Assembly: GCF_003325355.1 (NCBI RefSeq)
Contig: NZ_CP030850.1
Coordinates: 3,162,001 to 3,226,000 of the forward strand
Direction of reading: 5' to 3'
Source: Runella rosea
Lineage (GTDB): Bacteria; Bacteroidota; Bacteroidia; Cytophagales; Spirosomataceae
DNA length: 64,000 nt
In this document: positions 41,016 through 47,719 of the stretch, piece after piece
Numbering within the stretch: position 1 is the first letter of the stretch
Layout of the letters: every line of letters begins with the position of its first letter
The notes under the pieces: generated by a model
Databases searched by the model: none
Told to the model about the DNA's origin: nothing
Seen by the model: the letters and a program-made list of their open reading frames with translations, nothing else
Position numbers and translations under genes: made by a program

Positions 41016-41375
41016 ATGAAAGAACAACCAATGATTCAGTCACCAAAATTTGAGGTCAATTTGGGAGGAATAGACCTAACAGAGCCACAAGCCCAAGAGC
41101 TCGAAAAAGCCATTCAGCAAGCAACCATGCAGTTTTTGGCGAAGTTAGATAGTGGCTTTTTGAAGAATAATGAGGTATTCGCATTAAAGCCAATGGATAC
41201 AATGGGTGTTGGTCTAGGTTCAAAAGAATTTGCCTTTGATAAAAGATGGTGGTTCGGGTTTAAGCTTATGAAACAAATCAGAAAAGACCAAGTACTAAGA
41301 GTCAATGAAATCATTGCACGAGGTCTGCCTTCGGAGTTAGTTACAGTTGTACCTATCAAAGAATACAAACTTTAA
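41016..41375 (+). CDS. 119-residue soluble protein of unknown function
   Basis: No signal peptide. The N-terminus MKEQPMIQSPKFEVNLGGID leads into a helical LTEPQAQELEKAIQQATMQF segment. It then has VGLGSKEFAFDKRWWFGFKL and a basic MKQIRKDQVLRVNEIIARGL. I do not recognise the family. The start-proximal layout (short strand, 'I/L-T-xx-Q' helix, then a Gly/Trp/Phe-rich part) vaguely resembles leader-containing small proteins, but no cleavage motif or maturase is visible. It is separated by a single base from the Cys-rich gene that follows and carries the shared leader sequence ttaaacactta just upstream of its ATG. The two are very likely translated together. Confidence 0.7.
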   Translation: MKEQPMIQSPKFEVNLGGIDLTEPQAQELEKAIQQATMQFLAKLDSGFLKNNEVFALKPMDTMGVGLGSKEFAFDKRWWFGFKLMKQIRKDQVLRVNEIIARGLPSELVTVVPIKEYKL

Positions 41376-41376
41376 C

Positions 41377-41775
41377 ATGAAACCCGACCAAAAAGCCACT
41401 TGTCCCAGTGCCGAGCCAAAGGCTGGCGCGGTACTACTAGGCGTAGTAAAGCAGAATGGAGAAGTGAACTTACTCTCTCAACGTATAGAGATAGACGAAA
41501 CCTTCATCGAAACTGCCTCGCAAGGCCGCGACTTAGGCCAACGCTTTCGGTTTGCCAGTCCGTGCGCTGCCAAAGGATGCGCCAATTGGTCGGGTCATCA
41601 TTGTATGGTACTCGACATCGCCCGTCAATTAGCACACATTGAGCCACTTAGCCAATTTACATTACCAGCTTGTAGTATCCGAGACAGCTGCCGCTGGTTT
41701 ATGCAAGACGGGGCAGATGCCTGCCGTATTTGCCCTAAAATCAACACAGGCTTTACCGAAATAGAAACAGTTTAA
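41377..41775 (+). CDS. Cysteine-rich soluble protein, probably metal-binding
   Basis: 132 residues from the ATG at 41377, one base after the previous stop; an in-frame start at 41347 would overlap that gene. The N-terminal part is KATCPSAEPKAGAVLLGVVK. The C-terminal half has a regular cysteine pattern: RFASPCAAKGCANWSGHHC (C-x4-C-x6-C), then LPACSIRDSCRWFMQDGADA and CRICPK (C-x5-C-x9-C-x2-C). Nine cysteines in a cytoplasmic-looking protein suggest an iron-sulfur or zinc site. From memory I associate the CRWFxQxGxxACxxCP pattern with an uncharacterised family in several phyla; I cannot verify this. Its paired position with the 119-residue gene suggests a joint role. Confidence 0.72.
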   Translation: MKPDQKATCPSAEPKAGAVLLGVVKQNGEVNLLSQRIEIDETFIETASQGRDLGQRFRFASPCAAKGCANWSGHHCMVLDIARQLAHIEPLSQFTLPACSIRDSCRWFMQDGADACRICPKINTGFTEIETV

Positions 41776-41788
41776 ACACTTTATTACA

Positions 41789-42349
41789 ATGAACACACAA
41801 TCCATCTTCCGCACAGCGGTAGCTGCTATGTTATTGACCAGTAGTCTCTTATTTACTCAATGCCAAGGTCCGCAGGGAGAACCTGGGCCACAAGGTGAAA
41901 AGGGTGCCACTGGCGATACTGGTGCCACTGGCCCAAAAGGCGAAACAGGCACGGCTAATGTAATACAAGTTACTTGGCAAAAGGCATCTGATAGAACTGA
42001 TCGTAGTAGTCCGAAGTATATTTTGCCATCAGGAATCACTTTAAAAAATTCATTTGTAGCCGTTTATATAACCGTGAATAGCGTATGGTGGCTTCCTTTA
42101 CCGTATGATTATACCTCAGGAATTTCCGCCGAATATCTGGGACATTATAATTTCTTTTTCAGAGAATCCGAAAACGTCATTTACTTACGGGCACGGAGAC
42201 TTAACGCAACAGGAAATATAGATAACGTATATGATGTAGGAATGAGGGCAATTATTGTCCCTGCCTCAATTCTACGCAACGGTCGCTACTCTGCCGAGTT
42301 TTGGCAAGACTATAAAACCGTTCAAAAAGCCTTCAACCTTCCTGATTAA
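41789..42349 (+). CDS. Collagen-like lipoprotein
   Basis: 186 residues. The signal MNTQSIFRTAVAAMLLTSSL ends at LLFTQC, a weak lipobox with Cys26. Immediately after it nine Gly-X-Y triplets run from about residue 28 (GPQGEPGPQGEKGATG, then DTGATGPKGETG), a short collagen-like segment that would place the rest away from the membrane. The C-terminal domain (about 55-186) is beta-rich with many aromatic residues (VYITVNSVWWLPLPYDYTSG, SENVIYLRARRL, RYSAEFWQDY). Such small collagen-like lipoproteins are frequent in Bacteroidota; their function is unknown. Its leader contains the shared tttaaacactt sequence, overlapping the previous stop codon. Confidence 0.8.
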   Translation: MNTQSIFRTAVAAMLLTSSLLFTQCQGPQGEPGPQGEKGATGDTGATGPKGETGTANVIQVTWQKASDRTDRSSPKYILPSGITLKNSFVAVYITVNSVWWLPLPYDYTSGISAEYLGHYNFFFRESENVIYLRARRLNATGNIDNVYDVGMRAIIVPASILRNGRYSAEFWQDYKTVQKAFNLPD

Positions 42350-42410
42350 GTTTTTTCACTTTTGAACTTCGTAAAAATCTAAAAATTAATCAAGTAACCT
42401 TATTGCCACA

Positions 42411-43310
42411 ATGAAATCACCTTTATATCAATTCATTACATGGTTTGTGCTCTGTACCATAACCGTAGGTTTCAACAGTTGCAGCGATAAAGAACCTACC
42501 CCCGAAAAAGTTTGTAAGTTATTGACAAATGGCAGTTACCAAACTACTTATGAATATGATAATCGATACAATTTAATTCGACTATCGGGCAATGGTGGTT
42601 CGATAACCTATAACTATGATAAAAAGGGATTTTTGTCTGAAGAAATACACTCTGACGGCAAGGCTATCAAGTATGAATATAAGAATGGATTGCTATCAAA
42701 AATTACCTATCCAGCGGGCAGTTTCGATATAGAAGCCATCTATGAATACGATGCCCAGCAACAACTGTCGAAATCTACACATAAAACTACTCGCTATACC
42801 ATCACACGAAACTATAATAATGGCATGCCGATTTCTTTTTTTAGAAATGAAAATGGCACTATAACCCAACCCTTTCAGTATGATAATGGGCGTGTTATCA
42901 GAATCATACAAGGAGACAGAAGCTATCAAACCTATGACTATGATAGTAGGGGTAGAAACACTTTATATACAAAATATGATAACACAGGAAAAATAACCGA
43001 ATATATTGAATACACCTATCAAGACGGTTTAGAGCCTTTAAATGCGATTCCTAACAATTTTTTCAAGGGTTTTCCAGATGAAATAAAGAATATTTCACCC
43101 AATGGCCTGATTAAACAATCTACGTATTACAAAAGGCAAGCGAACAATAGTTTTATCAAAGAGTCCGAAAGTAATTATGGATATGTTTTGAATCGAAAAG
43201 GGTATCCTACGGTAGTATCTCAAACATACTCTTACAGAAATAGTACTGGTACATGGGTTACTAACAACACCTACAAAACGACTTATTCTTATTTCAACTG
43301 CGAGGAATAA
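42411..43310 (+). CDS. Lipoprotein with YD/RHS-like repeats
   Basis: 299 residues. The signal ends in VGFNSC (Cys23 region). The mature part consists of short Tyr/Asp/Gly repeats of the RHS/YD type: YEYDNRYNLIRLSGNGGSIT, YNYDKKGFLSEEI, YEYKNGLLSKITYP, YEYDAQQQLSK and TYDYDSRGRNTLYTKYDNTG. These repeats form strips of beta-strands that wrap or bind glycans in larger RHS proteins. Here there is no RHS core or toxin domain, only about 10 repeats, as in the small YD-repeat lipoproteins scattered through Bacteroidota. Its codon use is more A+T-rich than the chromosomal core genes of this window. Confidence 0.78.
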   Translation: MKSPLYQFITWFVLCTITVGFNSCSDKEPTPEKVCKLLTNGSYQTTYEYDNRYNLIRLSGNGGSITYNYDKKGFLSEEIHSDGKAIKYEYKNGLLSKITYPAGSFDIEAIYEYDAQQQLSKSTHKTTRYTITRNYNNGMPISFFRNENGTITQPFQYDNGRVIRIIQGDRSYQTYDYDSRGRNTLYTKYDNTGKITEYIEYTYQDGLEPLNAIPNNFFKGFPDEIKNISPNGLIKQSTYYKRQANNSFIKESESNYGYVLNRKGYPTVVSQTYSYRNSTGTWVTNNTYKTTYSYFNCEE

Positions 43311-43358
43311 TAATGTTTTACCTCCAATCAATTTTTCACTTCTTACACATTTATAATC

Positions 43359-43880
43359 ATGGCAAAAGTAGAAAATGTATCTATGGTCATCGGTAATGAT
43401 CAGGTACAGAACAGCAACCAAGAATCGTGCAGAAAGATAAAAGTATCGGCAAAATTCAAGTTTGCACCAGAGGAAATCGGAAATCAATTTCAGGCTCGAA
43501 TAACGCTTTTTGGCACAGATAGACCTGGCATAGACGTTGATGACGCACGCCAATTTCCTCCATGGATACGCTGGGATACCGCCATAGGCGATTTTGATTT
43601 TAGCGGTGGAAACGGCGCGTTATCTACATCGGCACTTTCTATTGTAGGTTCAGTTGTATATCAGAAAGCCCTAACTCCAACAACAACTGAGATGGATTTT
43701 GTAGAAGAGAAATTAGTACTTGAATCAAAATTGAACGAAGATCCATTAAGAGAATTTATTCCCATTGGCCCTCCGCCAATCACACACCGAATTCCCAAAC
43801 CGCACCAAGATGAACTATTTGTCAAAGTTCAACTGATAGCTGAGGGGATATCACCCGTACAAATAACTACTATTTTTTAA
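43359..43880 (+). CDS. 173-residue soluble protein of unknown function
   Basis: No signal peptide or membrane segment. MAKVENVSMVIGNDQVQNSN opens a protein that looks like an all-beta domain: KIKVSAKFKFAPEEIGNQFQ, ARITLFGTDRPGIDVDDARQ, FPPWIRWDTAIGDFDFSGGN, then a Thr/Glu-rich MDFVEEKLVLESKL and a Pro-rich FIPIGPPPITHRIPKP segment. I do not recognise the family. It lies 49 bases after the YD lipoprotein and 28 before the next unknown gene, in a plus-strand run. Confidence 0.65.
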   Translation: MAKVENVSMVIGNDQVQNSNQESCRKIKVSAKFKFAPEEIGNQFQARITLFGTDRPGIDVDDARQFPPWIRWDTAIGDFDFSGGNGALSTSALSIVGSVVYQKALTPTTTEMDFVEEKLVLESKLNEDPLREFIPIGPPPITHRIPKPHQDELFVKVQLIAEGISPVQITTIF

Positions 43881-43907
43881 TAAAATCTTCTTTAAACACT
43901 TAATCTC

Positions 43908-44402
43908 ATGCAAACACCAGAGAAATTCACGCCCGATTTGCAGGGGTGTGGGAAGAAAGCTACACCCGTAGCCATGTCAAGTGTACAATATCCTGTTTCG
44001 GCTCAATCTCACTTGTTATTACGCAACGTCAGCGAATATTACACGGCTTTCAATCGAGCGCACTGGGGGCCGTATCCACCCAACTGTTTTGACCATTGTT
44101 TAGGTGGCGGGTTAGCTTGTTTTCTATTCGATTTAACAGAAGATGGTTGCTATCAAGCTATTTTCAAGACCCAACGGTACAAAGAAGTAGCAGGCACGAG
44201 CGCACGGGTATGGTTTCATATGCACCAAATGGGAATTGTGACACACATAGAGACAACCGAGGGTGAATACCAAATTTTTACGGTAGTCTTGGGCAAACTC
44301 CCTGCCGAAGGTGGCTTATGGCAGCTTTGCCTCAATGTACATACCGAGCACCCAGAAAACATGTTTGCTTTTTTTGAAGCTACCCTAGAAAAATTATACT
44401 AA
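43908..44402 (+). CDS. 164-residue soluble protein of unknown function
   Basis: No signal peptide. Notable stretches: an N-terminal TPDLQGCGKKATPVAMSS, then a cysteine/aromatic part HWGPYPPNCFDHCLGGGLAC, and then SARVWFHMHQMGIVTHIETT with alternating His and Met residues that could bind a metal. The ending is helical (NMFAFFEATLEKLY). Six cysteines and a His-rich patch suggest a cofactor or disulfides, but no known motif is complete. It carries the shared tttaaacactta leader six bases before the ATG, as the 41016 and 41789 genes do. Confidence 0.65.
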   Translation: MQTPEKFTPDLQGCGKKATPVAMSSVQYPVSAQSHLLLRNVSEYYTAFNRAHWGPYPPNCFDHCLGGGLACFLFDLTEDGCYQAIFKTQRYKEVAGTSARVWFHMHQMGIVTHIETTEGEYQIFTVVLGKLPAEGGLWQLCLNVHTEHPENMFAFFEATLEKLY

Positions 44403-44428
44403 ATCATTTTTCAAGATAAAAAAATATC

Positions 44429-44962
44429 ATGAAGACTTTCATTCGACCTATTCATACTGCTTCGTTAATAGCAATTTTGCTCACTACCACACTCACAAGC
44501 TGCGGCCTTTTCCAAAAAGCCGTTGAAGCCGCTTGGCCATTGCTGGGTACTTACAAAATGAACAATATCCAACTGGAACTGCGCTACACCGCCAACGGCT
44601 CGTATAATCAGAGAGGCACAACGACTCGTTTCCCCAATGATTTACTGGATTTTGGTACCGGCACGGTTACGATGGGCAATGCTACCTACAATTACCGCCA
44701 AGAAAATGTAAACGGGGTGAAGAAAGTGGTATTTGTGGATCAAAGCACCAACGAAGATGTGGTAAATTTCAACTATACGCTCAACGGGAATGCACTCACC
44801 CTCACGTCTGACAATATCATCATGGGCACTACCGCAAGAGAAAGGACACAGGAAGCCTTAGGATGGGCAGCAGTTTTTGGTTTTGGCACCACTACTTTCC
44901 CGCGCATCACTTCGGCTACGGATGCTTCTTACGGGGCTTTTATTGTTAACGCTACTAAATAA
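44429..44962 (+). CDS. Lipocalin-like lipoprotein
   Basis: 177 residues with a lipoprotein signal ending LTSCG (Cys24 region). The mature domain begins with WPLLGTYKMNNIQLELRYTA and continues as alternating strands (LLDFGTGTVTMGNATYNYRQ, VNFNYTLNGNALTLTSDNII). The layout (W..LGTY at the start, an 'L.....TL' strand pair later) is that of Bacteroidota lipocalin-like lipoproteins. Function unknown. Its 3' end overlaps the likely start of the next gene by about 40 bases. Confidence 0.72.
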   Translation: MKTFIRPIHTASLIAILLTTTLTSCGLFQKAVEAAWPLLGTYKMNNIQLELRYTANGSYNQRGTTTRFPNDLLDFGTGTVTMGNATYNYRQENVNGVKKVVFVDQSTNEDVVNFNYTLNGNALTLTSDNIIMGTTARERTQEALGWAAVFGFGTTTFPRITSATDASYGAFIVNATK

Positions 44963-45476
44963 CGGGACGAAAATATTTTTCCTTTCCATCAGTTGGGTAC
45001 TGTTTCACCGGCTGGCCCAAACCCAAGAATTACCCCATCGAATGCGAATGGGGCTATCGCTCGACTTGGTAGGCAATACGTTGGGCGTAGGGGCACAGCT
45101 GCACGGTTCGTTTCGCCTCACCGACAGCTATTACTTCAGTTTCGACGACCGCCACCAATACACTAATATAGGAGGTGGAGTGGGTGCTACCCTTTCAAGA
45201 GCGCTTTCAGTGGGTATGAGTATTCCAAACTACGTTACCTATGGCATAGGCAGGGGGCGTGCCATGTGGGAGTTTGGCTTAACAGGTGTAAGGGGACAGA
45301 AGTTGGTAATCAGTACAGAAACCACCCCCCAAACAGGACAACTTTATCGAACGCCCAATGAGCATTGGCAATACTTGGTGCTGCCCCTCGTGGGTTATCG
45401 GTACACTGCTTACAGCGGCTTTATGTTTCGGGTCAACGCTCCCGTACCGGGCATTGCCTTTGGCTGGATTCTCTAA
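44922..45476 (+). CDS. Small outer-membrane beta-barrel-like protein, overlapping the previous gene
   Basis: The frame is open from 44877; the ATG at 44922 or the TTG at 44943 gives a signal-like N-terminus (KIFFLSISWVLFHRLAQTQ). The likely mature part is about 155 residues of amphipathic strands: GLSLDLVGNTLGVGAQLHGS, YYFSFDD, GVGATLSRALSVGMSIPNYV, WEFGLTGVRGQKLVISTETT, then LVLPLVGYRYTAYSGFMFRV and a C-terminal PGIAFGWIL. This is the look of the 8-stranded Bacteroidota proteins often annotated as hypothetical outer-membrane proteins. The exact start is uncertain. A 41-base overlap with the lipoprotein gene implies translational coupling. Confidence 0.62.
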   Translation: MLLTGLLLLTLLNNGTKIFFLSISWVLFHRLAQTQELPHRMRMGLSLDLVGNTLGVGAQLHGSFRLTDSYYFSFDDRHQYTNIGGGVGATLSRALSVGMSIPNYVTYGIGRGRAMWEFGLTGVRGQKLVISTETTPQTGQLYRTPNEHWQYLVLPLVGYRYTAYSGFMFRVNAPVPGIAFGWIL

Positions 45477-45493
45477 CATTTTAAACGTATACA

Positions 45494-46132
45494 ATGACCA
45501 TGAAAAATTATTTTATTCTTTTCGCTTTTGGTATTATTATTCTGGCAGGTTGCAGCCGCAATAGCGCCCCTGCCACCCAAGGACCTGCCAAAACCTATGC
45601 TATTCTGCCTTTCGACGTAACCATCGAAAAAAACCTGCAAATCAAAAAAACAACGCCCGAAATGCTCCGTCAGCAGGAAGAGCGCGAAAGCCTTCAATAC
45701 CAAAGCGGCGTATTTCAGTACATGATGGAGCGCAAAAAAGAGTTTAGTGTCAATTTTCAAGACATAGACGATACCAACACACTCCTCATGCGCAATGGAA
45801 TCGTTTATGAAAAAGGCCGCTCTATGACCAAAGCGGAACTTTGCCAACTCCTTCAAGTAGATGGTATCCTAACAGGAAAGTACCAGCGTAAAGAAAATCT
45901 CGACCGTAATATTTCGCGAGGATTGGATTTAATAGCGAGGCAAACCGAAAATTTTGCCCTCAGTCCTAAGCAGGGTGAAGCGACATTGAGTCTTTCCCTC
46001 TACAATGCCACCGAAAAACGAGTGGTATGGACTTATCAAAATGACGATTGGAACAGTAGTTATCGCAGCCCAGAAGAACTTGCCCAAAAATTGATGGAAA
46101 GAGCTGCGAAGAAGTTTCCTTATAAAAAGTGA
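45494..46132 (+). CDS. Lipoprotein related to CsgG/LpoB-like family
   Basis: 212 residues; ATG at 45494 or 45500. Lipoprotein signal ends ILAGCS (Cys20 region). The mature part starts with TYAILPFDVTIEKNLQIKK, the 'xAILPF' strand that opens CsgG/FlgO/LpoB-like domains. A helical EMLRQQEERESLQYQSGVFQ and KEFSVNFQDIDDTNTLL follow, then AELCQLLQVDGILTGKYQRK and the closing ATEKRVVWTYQND. It is therefore probably a periplasmic or outer-membrane lipoprotein of the CsgG-like superfamily, though not necessarily a curli channel. It lies 17 bases after the barrel protein gene and is probably co-transcribed with it. Confidence 0.7.
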   Translation: MTMKNYFILFAFGIIILAGCSRNSAPATQGPAKTYAILPFDVTIEKNLQIKKTTPEMLRQQEERESLQYQSGVFQYMMERKKEFSVNFQDIDDTNTLLMRNGIVYEKGRSMTKAELCQLLQVDGILTGKYQRKENLDRNISRGLDLIARQTENFALSPKQGEATLSLSLYNATEKRVVWTYQNDDWNSSYRSPEELAQKLMERAAKKFPYKK

Positions 46133-46208
46133 ACCCCCATTTTTTAAACTTTAAACGTAATCACGAAACAATCCCTTCTCATCCCTCTCTACCTTTTGGT
46201 CGTTTTTT

Positions 46209-46270
46209 GTTGGGCAGAGTGTTGCCCAACTACGAGGCAGGGGCTATTCCGAAAAACGTTTACAGTTCTA
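46209..46270. repeat. Hairpin and one copy of a 20-bp direct repeat
   Basis: The arms gttgggca (46209-46216) and tgcccaac (46223-46230) form a perfect 8-bp stem. Downstream, gaaaaacgtttacagttcta (46251-46270) recurs as gaaaaacgcttacagtttta at 46811-46830 (18 of 20 bases). The two copies bracket the lipoprotein gene at 46334. Confidence 0.55.
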
Positions 46271-46333
46271 CGTTACTATGTTTTAACCCCACCTCAAAAC
46301 CTGCGGCGGCAGCCTCTACTGATGCTCAAAACG

Positions 46334-46732
46334 ATGAAAACACTTCTCCGACTTCCGTTCATTCTAATGATTATGATAGCAATAGTGTTCAGTTGCAAAA
46401 AGAAAGAACCCGCACCCGACCCTTACGCTTTTTTGGTGGGTACGTGGCAGTATGCCAACGGTGCCGAGTGTGTGTTTGATGCGACTACCAAAACTGCCAA
46501 AGGAACAAAAGTTCCCACCAACAACACGCTCTTTAAGTTTGTGGTTGGCGAAGACTACTGGCGAAACGTCAAATCAACGACCACTGACCAATGGGAATAT
46601 GAGCAGATTATAAGGTTTTCGGACGGCAAAACGGTGGAGTACCGAAAAAGTATATTGAGAAAAAAGGACGATAACACACTGTTTATTAATACCCCCGGCC
46701 TCGCTGACAGCGAACTCAAACGGTTGAAGTAA
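46334..46732 (+). CDS. Small lipoprotein of unknown function
   Basis: 132 residues from the ATG at 46334, chosen because it gives a lipoprotein signal (MKTLLRLPFILMIMIAIVFSC, Cys21 with lipobox IVFSC). The mature part begins KKKEPAPDPYAFLVGTWQYA, then ATTKTAKGTKVPTNNTLFKF and TDQWEYEQIIRFSDGKTVEY, and ends with DDNTLFINTP. The 'FLVGTW' start is typical of small lipocalin-like Bacteroidota lipoproteins. Direct repeats on both sides suggest it could be a mobile or recently inserted unit. Confidence 0.65.
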   Translation: MKTLLRLPFILMIMIAIVFSCKKKEPAPDPYAFLVGTWQYANGAECVFDATTKTAKGTKVPTNNTLFKFVVGEDYWRNVKSTTTDQWEYEQIIRFSDGKTVEYRKSILRKKDDNTLFINTPGLADSELKRLK

Positions 46733-46887
46733 ACTACTTCTTGAACTTTAAGCCTTCTTTCGATGCCTCATCGACCATAACTGCGCGCTGCCGCGAAAAT
46801 GTGGTATTTTGAAAAACGCTTACAGTTTTATTGCACAAAACTTGATTAACTTGAACGTAAGTTTCATTTTCACATTATCAGCTATTC

Positions 46888-47658
46888 TCACAACCGCGCC
46901 AGCGTCAGTCCACCATCCACCATAAACACCTGCCCCGTCGAATACGGGAACGCGCCTTCGGCAATGGCAGCCACGGCTTTGCCGATGTCGCCAGGAAAGC
47001 CCCAGCGCGGTTGAACGGTGAGGCCGTCGGCAATGAGTTTGTCGTATTTGTCGGTAACGCCCGCCGTCATGTCGGTTTTGATCACGCCCGGGCGCACTTC
47101 GTACACAGGGATTCCAAATTCGCCCAAACGCGCGGCAAACAACTGCGTGGTCATGCTCAGTCCTGCTTTGGCCACGCAGTATTCGCCGCGATTGACGGAA
47201 GCTACGGTCGCCGAAATGGACGAAATGGTAATGATACAACCTTCAAAATCAGCGCTTTCGTTTTTTTGCTGAATCATCCAATTGGCGGTGGCTTGGGTCA
47301 GAAAATACGTTCCTTTCAGATTGGTATTAACCACATAATCAAAGCTTTCTTCGGTGGCTTCCAAAATATCGGCGCGTACTTTTGGTGCTACGCCCGCGTT
47401 GTTGACCAGAACGTTCAGACGCCCGAAGTGTAATTTGATTTTATCTAACATTTTCATCCGTGCTTCTGTCGAGGCAATGTCACCTTGGCAATAAATGACT
47501 TCCGCGCCTAAACTGCGCAAATGGGTTAATGCTTCCTCTACTGATGCTTCATCACGCATACCATTGATTGCCAGATCAAAGCCTTTTTTAGCTAAATGCT
47601 CGGCAATTCCCAAACCGATTCCGCGACTACCGCCGGTGATAAATGCTACTTTTTTCAT
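46888..47658 (-). CDS. SDR-family oxidoreductase (3-ketoacyl-ACP-reductase-like)
   Basis: 256 residues from the ATG at 47658. Classical SDR: NAD(P)-binding FITGGSRGIGLG near residue 9, NNAGVAPK with the structural Asn, catalytic Ser in ITISSISAT, and Tyr/Lys in YCVAKAG. It is annotated as 3-ketoacyl-ACP reductase in related genomes, but in this setting, downstream of a GH88 hydrolase and GntP permease, a role in sugar-acid metabolism (compare KduD-type dehydrogenases) is more plausible. Last gene of the minus-strand polysaccharide locus. Confidence 0.85.
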   Translation of the reverse strand: MKKVAFITGGSRGIGLGIAEHLAKKGFDLAINGMRDEASVEEALTHLRSLGAEVIYCQGDIASTEARMKMLDKIKLHFGRLNVLVNNAGVAPKVRADILEATEESFDYVVNTNLKGTYFLTQATANWMIQQKNESADFEGCIITISSISATVASVNRGEYCVAKAGLSMTTQLFAARLGEFGIPVYEVRPGVIKTDMTAGVTDKYDKLIADGLTVQPRWGFPGDIGKAVAAIAEGAFPYSTGQVFMVDGGLTLARL

Positions 47659-47677
47659 AGAATGAACGTCGGTAAGG

Positions 47678-47710
47678 AACGTCGGCAAGGTTTTGAACCT
47701 TGCCGACGTT
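47678..47710. repeat. Perfect 15-bp hairpin inside the operon
   Basis: The arms aacgtcggcaaggtt (47678-47692) and aaccttgccgacgtt (47696-47710) are exact reverse complements around a 3-nt loop (ttg). A partial direct copy, aacgtcggtaagg, abuts it on the left. It lies in the 61-base spacer between the OYE stop and the SDR start. No U-tract follows on the minus strand, so it is more like a REP element or an mRNA-processing or attenuation stem than a terminator. Confidence 0.8.
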
Positions 47711-47719
47711 GATAAATGT

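Noticed and set aside
41860-41955. Possible CRISPR-like or tandem DNA repeat
   Set aside because: The repetition is the Gly-X-Y codons of the collagen-like lipoprotein, not spaced direct repeats.
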